Shown: positions 39,816 through 51,209 of the stretch, piece by piece
Position numbering within the stretch: the first letter of the stretch is position 1
Layout of the letters: each line of letters starts with the position of its first letter
Source: Capitella teleta
Taxonomy: Eukaryota > Annelida > Polychaeta > Capitellidae
DNA: 64,000 nucleotides
Reading direction: 5' to 3'
Assembly: GCA_000328365.1 (NCBI GenBank)
Contig: KB293048.1
Coordinates: 266,629-330,628, forward strand
The notes under the pieces: model-generated
The model's input: the letters and a program-made list of their open reading frames with translations, nothing else
Told to the model about the DNA's origin: nothing
Databases searched by the model: none
Translations under genes and position numbers: made by a program

Positions 39816-39846
<31 letters not shown>

Positions 39847-40265
39847 AACTAGAGAACTCTATCTACAATTGAGGAGTTACAGATGATACGCCAAAGCTCC
39901 CCAAGCCCACTTCAACTGTGTCAGCTAATATTTTTGCATGTTTAAATCACAGAAGCTACTGCATGCTATGAGCAGGACGAAAGTTGAATCTTATCTTTCA
40001 CCGATCATGACATGGAATCTGCATATCTGCTCAATTGTGTCAATATTAGTAACACCAGCATATTTTCATAACCAATGCAGTCAATAATGACTGAAATATC
40101 TTGATATACAGTGCAATATGCTTACCCTTTCCTGAATTATTATCGAAAGAATTTCTGGTCGTATGCATTTAAGGTGTTTATTCACTGTGTGTCATGAGCA
40201 GTACGATCAAATATAAGGCAAGCTAGCATAATTATTATTTAATTCAGATTAAAGCATAATGTTCA
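39439..40265. other. No gene seen
   Basis: Contains an A tract at about 39819-39845. The TTTAAT at 40238-40243 reads ATTAAA on the - strand and may be the polyadenylation signal of the chitin-binding gene. Confidence 0.4.
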
Positions 40266-41258
40266 TCAGTATTTGGTGTAACATTCTTCGCATGTGTTGG
40301 AGCTTGGAAGGCAAGCGCTAACGGCGTTGTCCCAGACCCAACCCGACGGAGCACACTCAATGTAGTAAATAGCGTTGTTGTCACACTCGACGTAGGACGT
40401 GCAGTTCGTGCATCCCTGGTAGTAGCCATCTTCGACGCCAACGCATCGTCGGACGCAGATGTCGCCTGTGCTTTCGCATTCCTCCGGATTTGCGCAGTGC
40501 ATGCAAGTGCCAGAAGTCTCGATACAGCCCTGGCTGTTGTCGTCATAGTACATACCGACTGGGCAGTATACTGGTTCTGTGACGCCGCTGGTGCATTGTA
40601 AGAACTGCACGCAGTTGTTACAGAACTGATACACGCCATCGCCTTCTACATGCTCGCAACTGTTGATGCAACTCGGCCCAGTTGTGTTGCAGTAAGCGAG
40701 ATCAAAGCACTCGATGCAGGTCTCAGATTCAGCCACGCAGCCCTTGGGTACAAGGTTGTTCCAGAAAAGTCCTTCAGGGCAGTGGTGCATGGATACGAGC
40801 TCCCCTCCGAGGCAGTTGGCGTACGAGGTGCAGTTGTCGCAAATCTGATGGAAGTCGTTGGGGAGGTCTGTGCAGTCGTTGGGTGTGCATACTGGTCCCG
40901 TGACAGTGCACAGTGGAGGTATATAGCACTCTTCGCACGTCTCGCTCTCTTCGGAACAACGCTGGGCCGTCTGATCCCAACGCAGATCGCCCGGGCAATG
41001 ACCGTAATATGTTACAGAGTGCTCGCACACGAGGAAGGTGCTGCAGTTGCCACAGAACTGGAATTGTCCATTTTCCACGATGCCATCACAGTTTAGCAGA
41101 CAATTGATTCCTGTGGACTCGCATTTATCCTCATAGAAAGGTGTCTTGGCTTGGGCTTTGTTGATTAACCCAGGAGCTGGAAGGTCCTCTTCTGTCTGTT
41201 TCTGTGGCAGCGCAGACGCCACGCAGATAGCGACGGCGAAGAAGTAAACGATCTTCAT
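40266..41258 (-). CDS. Secreted chitin-binding protein with four peritrophin-A-like domains
   Basis: Single-exon gene, 330 residues. The chosen start (cat at 41256-41258) begins a clear signal peptide, MKIVYFFAVAICVASALP; an upstream in-frame ATG at 41315 would bury it, so I reject that start. After cleavage come four repeats of about 70 residues with six or more cysteines each. The shared core is FC.NC..F..C...V....CP.......W......C (for example FQFCGNCSTFLVCEHSVTYY and YQGCTNCTSYVECDNNAIYY). This is a variant of the type-2 chitin-binding (CBM14, peritrophin-A) pattern, with an added CEEC/CIEC link between repeats. Such proteins coat gut linings, cuticles or mucus matrices. An AT box (CTTAAAAG, about 41291-41298 on the - strand) lies about 35 bases upstream. 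Chitin binding is inferred. Confidence 0.85.
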   Translation of the reverse strand: MKIVYFFAVAICVASALPQKQTEEDLPAPGLINKAQAKTPFYEDKCESTGINCLLNCDGIVENGQFQFCGNCSTFLVCEHSVTYYGHCPGDLRWDQTAQRCSEESETCEECYIPPLCTVTGPVCTPNDCTDLPNDFHQICDNCTSYANCLGGELVSMHHCPEGLFWNNLVPKGCVAESETCIECFDLAYCNTTGPSCINSCEHVEGDGVYQFCNNCVQFLQCTSGVTEPVYCPVGMYYDDNSQGCIETSGTCMHCANPEECESTGDICVRRCVGVEDGYYQGCTNCTSYVECDNNAIYYIECAPSGWVWDNAVSACLPSSNTCEECYTKY

Positions 41259-42918
41259 TTTGGTTTGAAGGCTCCCGCGCCATGGAGTTGCTTTTAAGGC
41301 GACCGGGACGCCCACTTGGGATTTTGAATCAATCTATTTCTGTAGTTTAGACTGCTCTTGATGCTGATAACATGCTTGATTTGTAGAGGTATGAAGAGGT
41401 AGTACTTGACGAGTACTTGCTGAAGTTGTATATCTTAATAATTATGATAGATTGAATCCTAGTCCTGTTGAGACGAGATTATCTTGATGCTAATTGGGCG
41501 TTTCTTGATTGTACCAGGAATTGATGCGATGTAAATTTATATAACTAAGAAGGATGTGAAACATTTAAGATAGATGAGATAAGGTTTATTCATTCACAGA
41601 AAAAAAAATAAAAAATACAAAAATGCAAAGTATACAAAATAATGGTGAATGAAACGGGGCTGATTCCCAGTTGGATATATGCGCACCGAAATATCGTGTA
41701 CTTGAATTAATGGCCAAATTATCCTTTGGGAATGTGAGATAAAGAAGGTAGCGTTTGCCCATTGAGCAACGACGAAGCACAACGCTCGGACTTAGACCAA
41801 CTTGGACTTTTTTTCAGTTGAGCATAGCGTATTTGGCAGTGATGATCTCAGATCTCCGCTGATTGTAACTGCGGGTTAAAAACTGGAAGTTTTTTTTTGG
41901 CGTCAAAGCCAGTGGGAATTGGCGGACACGCGGGAACGGCTCTTTAAGCCGAATGCTCACAAGTCCGAATTCCGAGGGTTATATGGTTATGAGGACTTAG
42001 TGTACTGTAACAATGTCGTTAAATTTACGGTTTGAGATAGGTATAGGGCGCGATCGGCTTACAAGTCCGAATGCACACAAGTCCGAACTTCTAAGTCTGA
42101 ATTCATAAGGGTTATGGTTTAGGGTTATCGACTTATGGTCAGGTTATGGATATGGATTTATATACTTTTACATTGCATGTGTCAGCGTTCTTAATTGCCA
42201 AATTACACAAATTTTCACGAGCGTCTGAAATTTAGCGCTGACTTCATGATAATTTCATGTAACTTAAGGAGATATCTTATATGAGAATATTCAACGGCAT
42301 TCTGTCTAGCTACAGCGCAGTCAAGATCCCGGTTGAGCACGCCTTGGGTCATTCGGTCATTCCGTAAAAATTAATAATTACCAACATCCCGTTGGAAGCC
42401 CCCATTTATTATTTGCGTAGACGCCATCATTACGATGTCTTGAGAAGACTGTGACAATGATACTTCTTACAAATCCCGCTGTCGTCTCACAGCGGCAGCT
42501 AAAGTATGAAGTTAGTTTGTCGCACCATCTTGATCTAGTCGAAAATTCCAAGTTATGTGCGCCTTCAGCAGGACAGTTTGCCTTCACACACATTGCTGTG
42601 GTCACTGGCAGGAACTGCGACTTAGAAATTCTTTCTCTCCCTGTTTACTCTCTCCAGACCTGACCACAAGCGACGTACTTCAAACTATTTAGAAATCTGA
42701 AAAAGACTACCACTGTCGTCATTTTGCAAGCAACAATGAACTCATATGGGCTGCTACGTCGTGTTGTCAGGGTCAAAACTAAGATTTTTTTTTTCTGGCA
42801 AGGCAATAAGGCAGGGGTTGGCATCTCATACTGGGTGGAGAGCCGGATCAGGATAAAGCCACATGACATGGGGTCAGACCAGATAATAAAATATAATAGT
42901 TAATTAATTAACTGCACA
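41259..42918. other. Intergenic; ACAAGTCCGAA motif repeated
   Basis: No gene was recognised. ACAAGTCCGAA occurs at about 41959, 42061 and 42077, each near GAATTC and GGGTTAT strings, which suggests a short duplicated segment. 41576-41660 resembles a LINE/SINE 3' end on the - strand. Confidence 0.35.
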
Positions 42919-43210
42919 GTGTTTATAACTAGTGTTTTCAGAGGGCATGGCTTTTCTAAAAGACAAGAAAAATATAGGGAAGCTGAGCCCGAAGGCACAG
43001 AAGCGTGCCCACGGGACGCACCGATAGGGGGGTCCGGGGCTTGCTCCCCCGGGATTTTTTTCTCTAAAAACAAGCACCAAAGTCCAAATTCTGGGCAGTT
43101 TGACAGGGATTTCCCTAAGTTTATGAAAAATACCAACACCTCACAAACAATGAAGATACGTTTTTTTTCCCAAGATATTAAATGTATGCAATTGGTATGT
43201 GATTTGTAAA
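42919..43210. repeat. Probable repeat fragment with G/C-rich hairpin
   Basis: GGGGGGTCCGGGGCTTGCTC followed by CCCCGG near 43024-43052 folds into a hairpin within otherwise AT-rich DNA. This kind of G-rich hairpin also occurs just inside hAT ends, as in the element at 23208. No ends were located. Confidence 0.35.
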
Positions 43211-43924
43211 TATTTCAGAGGCGACCCTTCTTCTGGCGATACCAATCACTGGCAGCTTCCCGACAGAAACACTTAGTTTACTTATCTGCTCGCCAGAAAA
43301 ACACAAGAGCAATCTGGTTTATATACTCAAAACAAAACAAAAACAAAAGAGCATTATGGTTATATACTCAATACATTTTGGTTTTAGCTCCTTTTGAAAC
43401 TAGAATTACATGTATAGTGATAGTCACATAGTGTTGCGTTTTCAAGAGTCAGAGCCCTCACAATGTGGCGGGTGCGTCAATGGGGCTAGTTAATCATTAT
43501 TATTCTTGTAAACAAGGATGTCAGCCTTGGTAACACCTTGTCACAATCTTGTGGAATTTGCTAATATCAAAACCTTCAACATTTAGTTGAGTGAACAGTG
43601 AATGTAGGTGCGATCACCTCTGATCCTTGACTTCTTTCCTTGACTCAGGCAATGTGTTTCTACGCCACAAATGAATAACTGCAATGACACACTCAAATTT
43701 GTCGCACTCCAGCGAACAAGATAACCTGTTACTAGCATTATAGTAATTATATTAGTATGAAACAGCTTTCAATGCGACTTTAGCTATTAAATGGCTTTGT
43801 GTTGAAGGTAAGGGATATAACACTACCGATCAACCATTAACCTCAATGATTTAGGTTAATGGCTGATAGCATTAATGAGGGGTAAATTTTCATAGGTTCC
43901 TTGTTAGTCAAAACCATTTATCCC

Positions 43925-45460
43925 GATTACATGTCATTCTGATAAAGGTTCAAGTTTGCTGAATCACACTTAATAAAGTCTGATATCATTTGATACAAGT
44001 AAAAATTTGTAAGTTGTGCTTTTTTTTTTCTGAGTGTCGTACATGAGCATGATCATTATAGGCCCATTCATGTCATTCTGATAAAGGTTCAAGTTTGCCA
44101 AATTACTTTTAATTGTTGGTAAGGGGATTTCTGATATGCACATATTCAAAATATCACATGATCTCAATATCAAGTGCATCTGTATTCTGTTACCCTTCGA
44201 TACAAGTGAAAATTGGTGTGATCATTCATTATAGGTCCATTCATATGGGTTCGAAGTCGCTTATTTGATAAGAAGTGGAATTCTGATAGATATATCTCAC
44301 CTCAATTTGATTAATTTCCTATGACTGTGTCATGAACTCACCGAAATAGCACAATGCTCCTACACTATATTTAGTATCATTGGTGGTGGTTGCAAATGAC
44401 CCACACAACAAAGGCGCCATGCCAACAAATAGATATGCCTTCCTCATTCAAAATTAGCAGTGCATTCGATTTTCATTTTTTTTCATTAAAATGATTAATG
44501 AATACAGAATGGAAAATTAATTATTACCATAAAACGTATTTTTGAAATCTTAAACTGGTGACTTGAATGAAATCCCGAAACAAATTTCATTGCACTTAAG
44601 GTTTTGGACTTTAATTTACGGTTTCCAATTTTATCACATAGATAAGCATTACGGCCTTTAGATCGACCATCAGCCTAATGAACCTTTGAAGCAGGCACCA
44701 TTCGTCAGACGCAATGTCAATTGCTCTCTGCTCCAGATTATTATTTTGACAAATGTATTAATTTGCAAAGTCAGGTGCCTCACAAACTTCAATCGGAAGG
44801 GTTGTGTGTTTCATCATAATTATTACCGATTTGCGTGACTAGTTTTTAGAAGACTCAAACTTACCCATGTGCACGCGTTTTGTCAATGCGAATGGCGTAT
44901 TTCATCAGCGCAAAGACAATCATAAATCATTTCACCCCAAGTCAATGGGGTCCAGTCTCACGATGTGTCAGTCCGCTTTGAGCCCTAAAATAAAACCGCA
45001 CTGTGCAGTGTCCTCAATTGCTGACATGAACACTCGATGAGTGAGGTAAATGCCTGATTTAGTATCAATGAGAATGAAGTTTTTACAGCTATTTGCGAGT
45101 AAAAATCATTTGAACCCTGTTGCAAATCATTCTGATAAGGGTTCAAGTTCTTTGAATCACACTTGCAACGAAGGATATTTAAGATTTACTTACATGCAAT
45201 ATTTCCACGCTATCACAAAATCAAGTGCATCTGATATCCTTCAGAACAAGAGAAAAATTTGAACGCTGTGCTTAATTCTGGGGTCGCACATGGTTACGGC
45301 CATTGTAGGCATATTCATGGGGTCGAAATCACATATTTAATAAGAAGTGAAATCCTGAGAAAAATATTTTTCCTTCAATTTTATATGATCTCCCATGATT
45401 ATGTAATGAATTTCAAGAATTATCATTATCCCAACCATTGCACACTTTGTTTAGACTAAT
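43925..45460 (+). repeat. Local direct repeats, three partial copies
   Basis: The phrase CATTCTGATAAAGGTTCAAG recurs at about 43933, 44072 and (as CATTCTGATAAGGGTTCAAG) 45129. The second and third copies continue in parallel for about 310-340 bp, sharing ATCAAGTGCATCTG and ATAAGAAGTG. Spacing of about 1.05 kb indicates local duplication. The second copy runs up to the alkylsulfatase exon relic at 44386. Confidence 0.65.
44386..44429 (+). pseudogene. Relic of alkylsulfatase-like exon 3 start
   Basis: GTGGTTGCAAATGACCCACA and the bases after it match the start of exon 3 of the alkylsulfatase-like gene (48425 onward: GTGGTTGCAAAGGACCCGCA), with about 7 mismatches in 44. It reads VVANDPHNKGAMPTN against VVAKDPHNKGARPTI. 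The match begins exactly at the exon boundary, but the AG acceptor is lost. Probably a remnant of a duplicated gene 4 kb upstream. Confidence 0.7.
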
Positions 45461-45987
45461 GAGTAGGTCTATCATGCTTGATTATTGCGCACTATAGTTA
45501 GCTTTTTTATGGGGTTTGATTGCAATTTGGCCATGCATGTATTTATAAACAGGAAAAACGTCAATATTCAGCGTTGTTCAAGAATTTGTCTCGAAATTCC
45601 ATAGTCTGCACTATTACTGTAGAACATGTATTTTTCACGGGCACCTATTATTCGCGTGTTTTTTGTTTTATTATATTATATTACTTTATTATCATTATTT
45701 TATATATTTTTTTTGGTGGTTCTAGCTTGACCAGTGAAAATCAGGTGCCACAAAAAGCTAGTCTAATAGCATACCTTGAAAGTCAGAACTGTGAAAATCG
45801 ATTCTAATACATGCCAGCCAAGCATACAAATAGGATTGAGAGATATCTACTGCTAAGTGAACCTCTGACAACTCCTCATAATTTTACTGTTTGATCACAC
45901 AAAGGGCAGCGAGTCATGAAAATTTATAGAGATATCGCTGAACGTTCCAGACAGACAATTGTACGTTTTTACCAAGGCAATTCATTA

Positions 45988-46680
45988 TATACAAAGTGGG
46001 CCAAAAGTAGTCTATCTATTCCATGTTAAAAAGAAAACTTATCATTAAGCTGAAATTGACCGATTATTAAAATATAAATACCTGGTATAGATTAACTAAC
46101 TTATTCTACACCGATTTATGCAAAGACATATAATAAAAGGTTAATTCTGAATGAGGGAGGAACATTAAAATGCGAGTGTCACGGGATCGTGAAGAGCTTT
46201 TAAGAGCTTTTAATGAATATTTCATTTCGCATTTGTTTTACTTTCGTCATTGTTGTTATGCACCGTAATTAAGGCCTACTCAAAGATCATCCTTCGGCAC
46301 CTCATACACACGTAAAAGTATGCAGCAGGTCACTAGGTGCAGCAGCGTATTATGTTCACAACACAGAAAGTGGTGCCTTAACTGGGCATCCGAATGGTGC
46401 TCATCCATGGTCCGGAGCTAAAGGGAAAAATAGTCAAAATATCGCCGAATGTTGATTGAGATAAATCTGCATCAATGAAAATTGGAATTTGAATGATAGG
46501 AATATCAGCATGAAGTGTTAAACTACCCATTCCAGGTATTTATTTCTCGGAGATTAACGTAGTGTTTACACTGCGACCTGTTTTGTAACACTTTGTTGTA
46601 TCGGAAAATTGCAGTGCCATTGAAAAGCATTGAAATCTTTAACATGGTGTAGATAGACTATTTTGGGCTCACTCTGTATA
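45988..46680. mobile_element. Mariner-type non-autonomous element, second copy
   Basis: Terminal inverted repeats: 45988-46018 (TATACAAAGTGGGCCAAAAG onward) and the inverse of 46650-46680 (TATACAGAGTGAGCCCAAAA onward). The insertion site is probably TA. The interior matches the longer copy at 22927-25859 on both flanks but lacks the region carrying the transposase N-terminus, so it is an internal-deletion derivative of 693 bp. Confidence 0.82.
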
Positions 46681-47510
46681 GTTTAGTTTTGTTCATTATT
46701 GCATTTTAATAAAAAAGTGTTGATCCATCTTCATGTTCCTTTTCATCATCAGCCATTTCATCATTAAAACAAGATGCGTCTCAAAACTGCCTCTTACATT
46801 TAATGACCTTTAGTTTTGCTTCAACGCATAGCCAGAAAAAAAAATGTTATTGAGAGATTGATTGTAGATTGGTTAGGATACATTTGATTGCTCACAAAAT
46901 GTCAGAGAACAACCAAATACAATTTCAATAAGGGATAAGGGATCTGAGCAGTGCATTCATGGTGATGTTTTATTAGATAAAATTTATCGTTAACGGGGGA
47001 TGCAATATTTAAATGGTATTATGTACAATATGACCGTACTCTAAACTCAAGGCCTGTAATATAATTATTATGATGTATTATAGGGGTTCAGAGTGTATTT
47101 ATTGTAATAACGTACTTCATGTATCTAGCACCATACGATATAAATAAAAAATCCCCCTTAGAATCAAGCTTCATCTGCGCTTTGTCCTGTCAGTTGCGAG
47201 TACCATTATAAGTATTTATAACTTCATAAAACTGCACTTGATATAAGACTAATGACTAACTAAGGAGCTATTTATACTTCTCCTCTGGCTTTTTTTGCCT
47301 CCATTCACTTGTCAATCAATTTGCAAGTTTTTTTTTTAGAACTTATACATCATTGCAAATTGTATACATGTGCATCACCTTGAATTAAAAAATGCCAGCA
47401 TCAACATATACACACTTTAAACTAAAAAGCACAGTTCTGCTCTGGTTCATTTCTCGTTAATCAAGATGTGAACCAAGGATGGAGACTGACGAGTACACAG
47501 AAGAGCAGGC
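46681..47510. other. Upstream flank of the alkylsulfatase-like gene
   Basis: AT-rich, no gene seen. It presumably holds the promoter; no strong core element was identified. Confidence 0.35.
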
Positions 47511-49890
47511 ATGGCTCTAGGCATCAGAATACCCGCCATAATATTCTGCTTTGCGATGGTATTTTGTCGCCCAACATCCACAGAGAAGACGTTTCCAACG
47601 ATGTATCAGGAAATAAAACAGTACAAAGGAAAGTATTCAGCACAAGCGTCGCCTGCAGAACTATTCCAAGACGTGGATTACAACACAGCAGCATCCGAGA
47701 GCAACCTGATCTGGGCTGAAAGACTGAGGAACAAGACCTTCGCAACAGTAGGGAGCAGAGCTCTTGTGTTGAGGCTTTATTTTCAATCAACCAGGTGGTC
47801 GAAGGACGAGTGTACCAAGCATTGCACGTCTCCATCGGCTCCCCAACCGTGATCGTCACTCCTGAGGACTCTTTGATCTGGATCGACGTCCCGGAGAGCG
47901 CTGCTACTGCCAAGGAGTGCGTCGATGGTTTTAGATCGCTGCCATCGATCAGAGAGAAGCCAGTGGCCGCCATCGTCTACACTCTGCACCATCCAGTGCA
48001 TACGAGAGGCGCTCAGGTGATGGTTTAACGATCACACCAGATTTTACCTACGGCAATATGCTGCATGTATTTGTAATTAGTAATAGAATATTCTTGATCG
48101 AATGCTATATTCATTCAGATATAACGTAAAAATGTCAGCCAATTGTGCATTGATTGTGAAATACAATTGTAATTATAATTCTTCGGTGACTCTGCAGTGC
48201 TGCCCAACTGCGTGACAAGCCCGGGCGCTGTGTACTACTGTCTATGGTGGTATGCAGGATAAAGAATCCTTGGGATTTAACCGATTTATTGATATTAGTA
48301 GGGGCCGGAACCACGGTCTCAGGCTTCTGTTCTGGCGCCCGTATCACCCGAATGGTTTAGGTGGAACCGTAAAACCCCATCTTGTCTAGTCTTGTTTTGA
48401 AACCAAACGCTGCATCCATTCAAGGTGGTTGCAAAGGACCCGCATAACAAAGGTGCGAGGCCAACAATCATTGCACACGAAAATCTTCGCAAAGAGGACA
48501 GAAACGCAGAGACGTTCCGAGGAGTTCAGATGGCGAGGGCGACGAGAATGTTCGGTTTGCAGCTCGAAAGTCCTCCTCACCTTCATGATGTGAACGTCCC
48601 AAGAGCTAAGTTTGGAAAGCCAGCGAAGATCACCGAACGCCCGACTGACGAAATCCACTTCACTTCATCGAATGTTGTAAAGAGAAACATCGGAGGTGAG
48701 CTAAGTGAGAATTGCATTTTAATGAGTTTTCTTTGCCTGCACTAGGTTTGGAGCTGCATTTCATCAGCGTGCCTGGATTCACAAGCGATCAGATGATCGT
48801 GTGGATGCCTCAGTATAATGTTCTTCATGGTGCAGATGTCTTCTTTGATTCATTTCCCAACTTGTGCAGTCTAAGGGGACAAGGCAGCCGCGATGTTCTA
48901 AAGTGGGCAAAGGGAACAATGATTGCTGCAAGCTACAAGCCACGAGTCTTTGTAGCTACTCACGCATCGCCAATGAAAGGCGTTTATCGGATTCAAGAAA
49001 CATTGACTTCGTACTCTGACGGCATCCAGTCTCTTCATGACCAGACGGTCAGGTTCCTGCTGAAGGGATATCCTTCTGATGTGATACCTGCATTTGTGAA
49101 GCTTCCACCAAGACTAGCTGGTATGAAACACATGAAAATGGCTTACAACACGAAGGATGCAGTCGTTAGGGCCATTTGTCATTTTTACGTCGGGTGGTTC
49201 AGTGGATTTACAGAGGATCTGTTTGCTGTGGACAGATTCACAAGAGGTGACCATCTCATCAACATGGTTGGCGCATTTGGGCTGAGGAGGGAAGCAGCAA
49301 GGGCCTTCAATGCGGGTGAATATGCATGGGCACTTGAAGTGGCGTCGTATCTCTGGAGGTTCGATCAGCACGACGTCTTTGCCTTGGACATCCGCACCGA
49401 GTCATTGAAACGAATCGCTGACGTTGAAGGGGCGACGTTGGTGCGCAACTACCTCTACTCGAGCGTCGTCGAGGACAGGAACATGGTCAATAATGTGATT
49501 GATACTAGGAGGTTTCTGCCATCTATTCACTTGGATGGCGTAATGAGGAATCTCCAGTTCCATGTCAACAGTTCGGCAGTTGATGGAGTCGAGGAGGACT
49601 CGTTGTTTCTTCACCTGACAGACGTCGAGGTCATCTACAAACTGACCATTCGGAATGGCATATTATGCTACGCTGAAGTAGAGGGAACCGACGTATACAG
49701 TCCGATACTGACCACGAAAGATGAATGCATTCTTCCAGAGGATACTGTGTGTTGGAGGCTCATGCTGACCGGCGAAACAGCGTTCACTGAAGGAGAAATA
49801 TCACAGGGAAGCGACATCGACATCATTAGATTCTTTACTTACTTCGACTTCACTGATGAACAGCCGCGTGGCTTCATTGGCCAACCGTAA
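47511..49890 (+). CDS. Secreted alkylsulfatase-like (metallo-beta-lactamase-fold) protein, probably altered active site
   Basis: Related to bacterial SdsA1 / BDS1 class III alkylsulfatases, which hydrolyse alkyl sulfate esters with two zinc ions. Exons 47511-47747, 47795-48016, 48425-48695 and 48746-49890 close in frame, giving 624 residues (SdsA1 about 658). The first intron is only 47 nt. Residues 1-20 (MALGIRIPAIIFCFAMVFCR) form a signal peptide. Family landmarks: SLIWIDVPES, LCSLRGQGSRDVLKWAKG, LHDQTVRFLLKGYPSDVIP, KLPPRL, CHFYVGWFSGFTEDLF, then the SCP2-like C-terminal domain. The zinc-binding HxHxDH segment is replaced by TLHHPVHTRG, and the downstream AEN...H..HN ligand region reads LHGADVFFDSFPN. 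So it is likely non-catalytic or uses changed ligands. AATAAA at 50015-50020. A SINE lies in intron 2. Confidence 0.88.
48155..48390 (+). mobile_element. Headless copy of the tRNA-derived SINE, in intron 2
   Basis: Matches the body of the SINE at 7157-7471, for example CTGCAGTGCTGCCCAACTG and CTGTTCTGGCGCCC, but lacks the A/B-box head and has about 20 extra bases in the middle. It sits between exons 2 and 3 of the alkylsulfatase-like gene in the same orientation. Confidence 0.85.
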
Positions 49891-50020
49891 TGCATCGCTA
49901 CGACTAATGTTTTAATGAATCATTTGCTGCCTGTAATGTTATCTTTTAAGGGACATGCAGCTGTGAACAAGGTGCTTTGGTTGAATGGCACTATCACTGA
50001 ATGCCATCTGAGTTAATAAA

Positions 50021-51209
50021 GAAGTAAATTCCGGTCATTATGGAGCAATGCTTTGAAATCAACAGTTCCGATGAAATGATGCTATAATCAAAAACAACAT
50101 TGCTATATCTGGTAACATTCTACGTTATTCTGATCAGAACAAAATTGATGTATTCCGATGTCTCTATTGCTCGTTTGTGTCAGACATATTTCATGGAAAC
50201 AAAGAGCGTTTTGCAGACCCTCGATGGATTAATGGGAATGCAGTTGGTCTATGGAGCCATTGAGGGATTATGGTCTGCTGCTGGGATCAGGTCCAGAGCC
50301 AAATTTCCTTCATTTTAGGGGTGGGAATATGTGACTAGAGTTTTGTGTGTAGATTTACTTCTATATCATTTTTGGTTAGTTACATCACACATCCGCTTAT
50401 CGCATATTCACAATTTTAAAACTTGGCAGTCACTCCGATTTCTCCCGATTAAGCTCCATGTCGTTCACTGCAATTTCATTTTGGAGCAAAGTACCTTTTT
50501 ACGTACTATATAAGGGACTGAATAGCGGCAAATGGCACTTCTATCGATGAAAACCTCCGACTGAAAGCTGAAAGCTCTAACCGAGATAGGAACACTGAAC
50601 TTCTATAAAGATCTATAAAGAAAGACAAAATAGATAAGCTAACACGAAAACAGCGAGGGAGCGAACAAACAGGAAGCTGAATTGTCCAACGATTAGGTGA
50701 AAATCATTTGATTAAATTCGAAGAGTTCATTTGATTAAATTCGAAGAGTTAACGACCTCTGTGTATCATGTTTAACCGGAGATCACAAAAGAAACATTTG
50801 AGGCATCGTAAACCCCGCATGTATAGTACTGATCGCAAGAGACGACCCATGGCTGCAGAGAGACGATAGTCCACAAAAGCAGATCTACCAATGAATTATT
50901 CAACGACTATGAAATATATATACTGAGCAAATTTAATTCTGCAACAATTACGAAATGCTAGTACAACAAAAATAAGACATGGGGATAGAATATATCGGTT
51001 TAGTGGGTCTAGAGGATGTTCAAGTAGTGTGTCAAAGCATTGAAATAAACATTTCATTCATGAATGACTCGCGTAGACATCTATTGAATAAACCAGTTTT
51101 CTTTCAAAGTTCCCACCAAGTTCTTGTTTGATGGTTTGCGTTGTTAAAATTTCTCTTATGCACATGAATGCCACGACTTTCTACGAACGAGCGCCTGAGG
51201 GCCGTTAAT
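50021..51209. other. No gene seen
   Basis: A 72-codon frame at 50100-50318 is unrecognised. The bases GCTCGTTTGTGTCAGAC near 50169 recur in similar form near 63595, so part may be repeat-derived. Confidence 0.35.

Noticed and set aside
41259-41315. Upstream in-frame ATG extending the chitin-binding protein by 19 residues
   Set aside because: It would place 19 polar residues before a clear signal peptide; the downstream ATG is the natural start.
42109-42130. Telomere-like TTAGGG
   Set aside because: A single occurrence within a GGTTATGG-rich patch; not a telomeric array.
47748-47794. Frameshift in the alkylsulfatase-like gene
   Set aside because: The apparent frame change is explained by a 47-nt GT-AG intron, similar in size to neighbours' introns, so no frameshift is needed.
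50100-50318. 72-codon frame after the alkylsulfatase gene
   Set aside because: Part resembles sequence near 63.6 kb and nothing indicates a protein family; likely repeat-derived.
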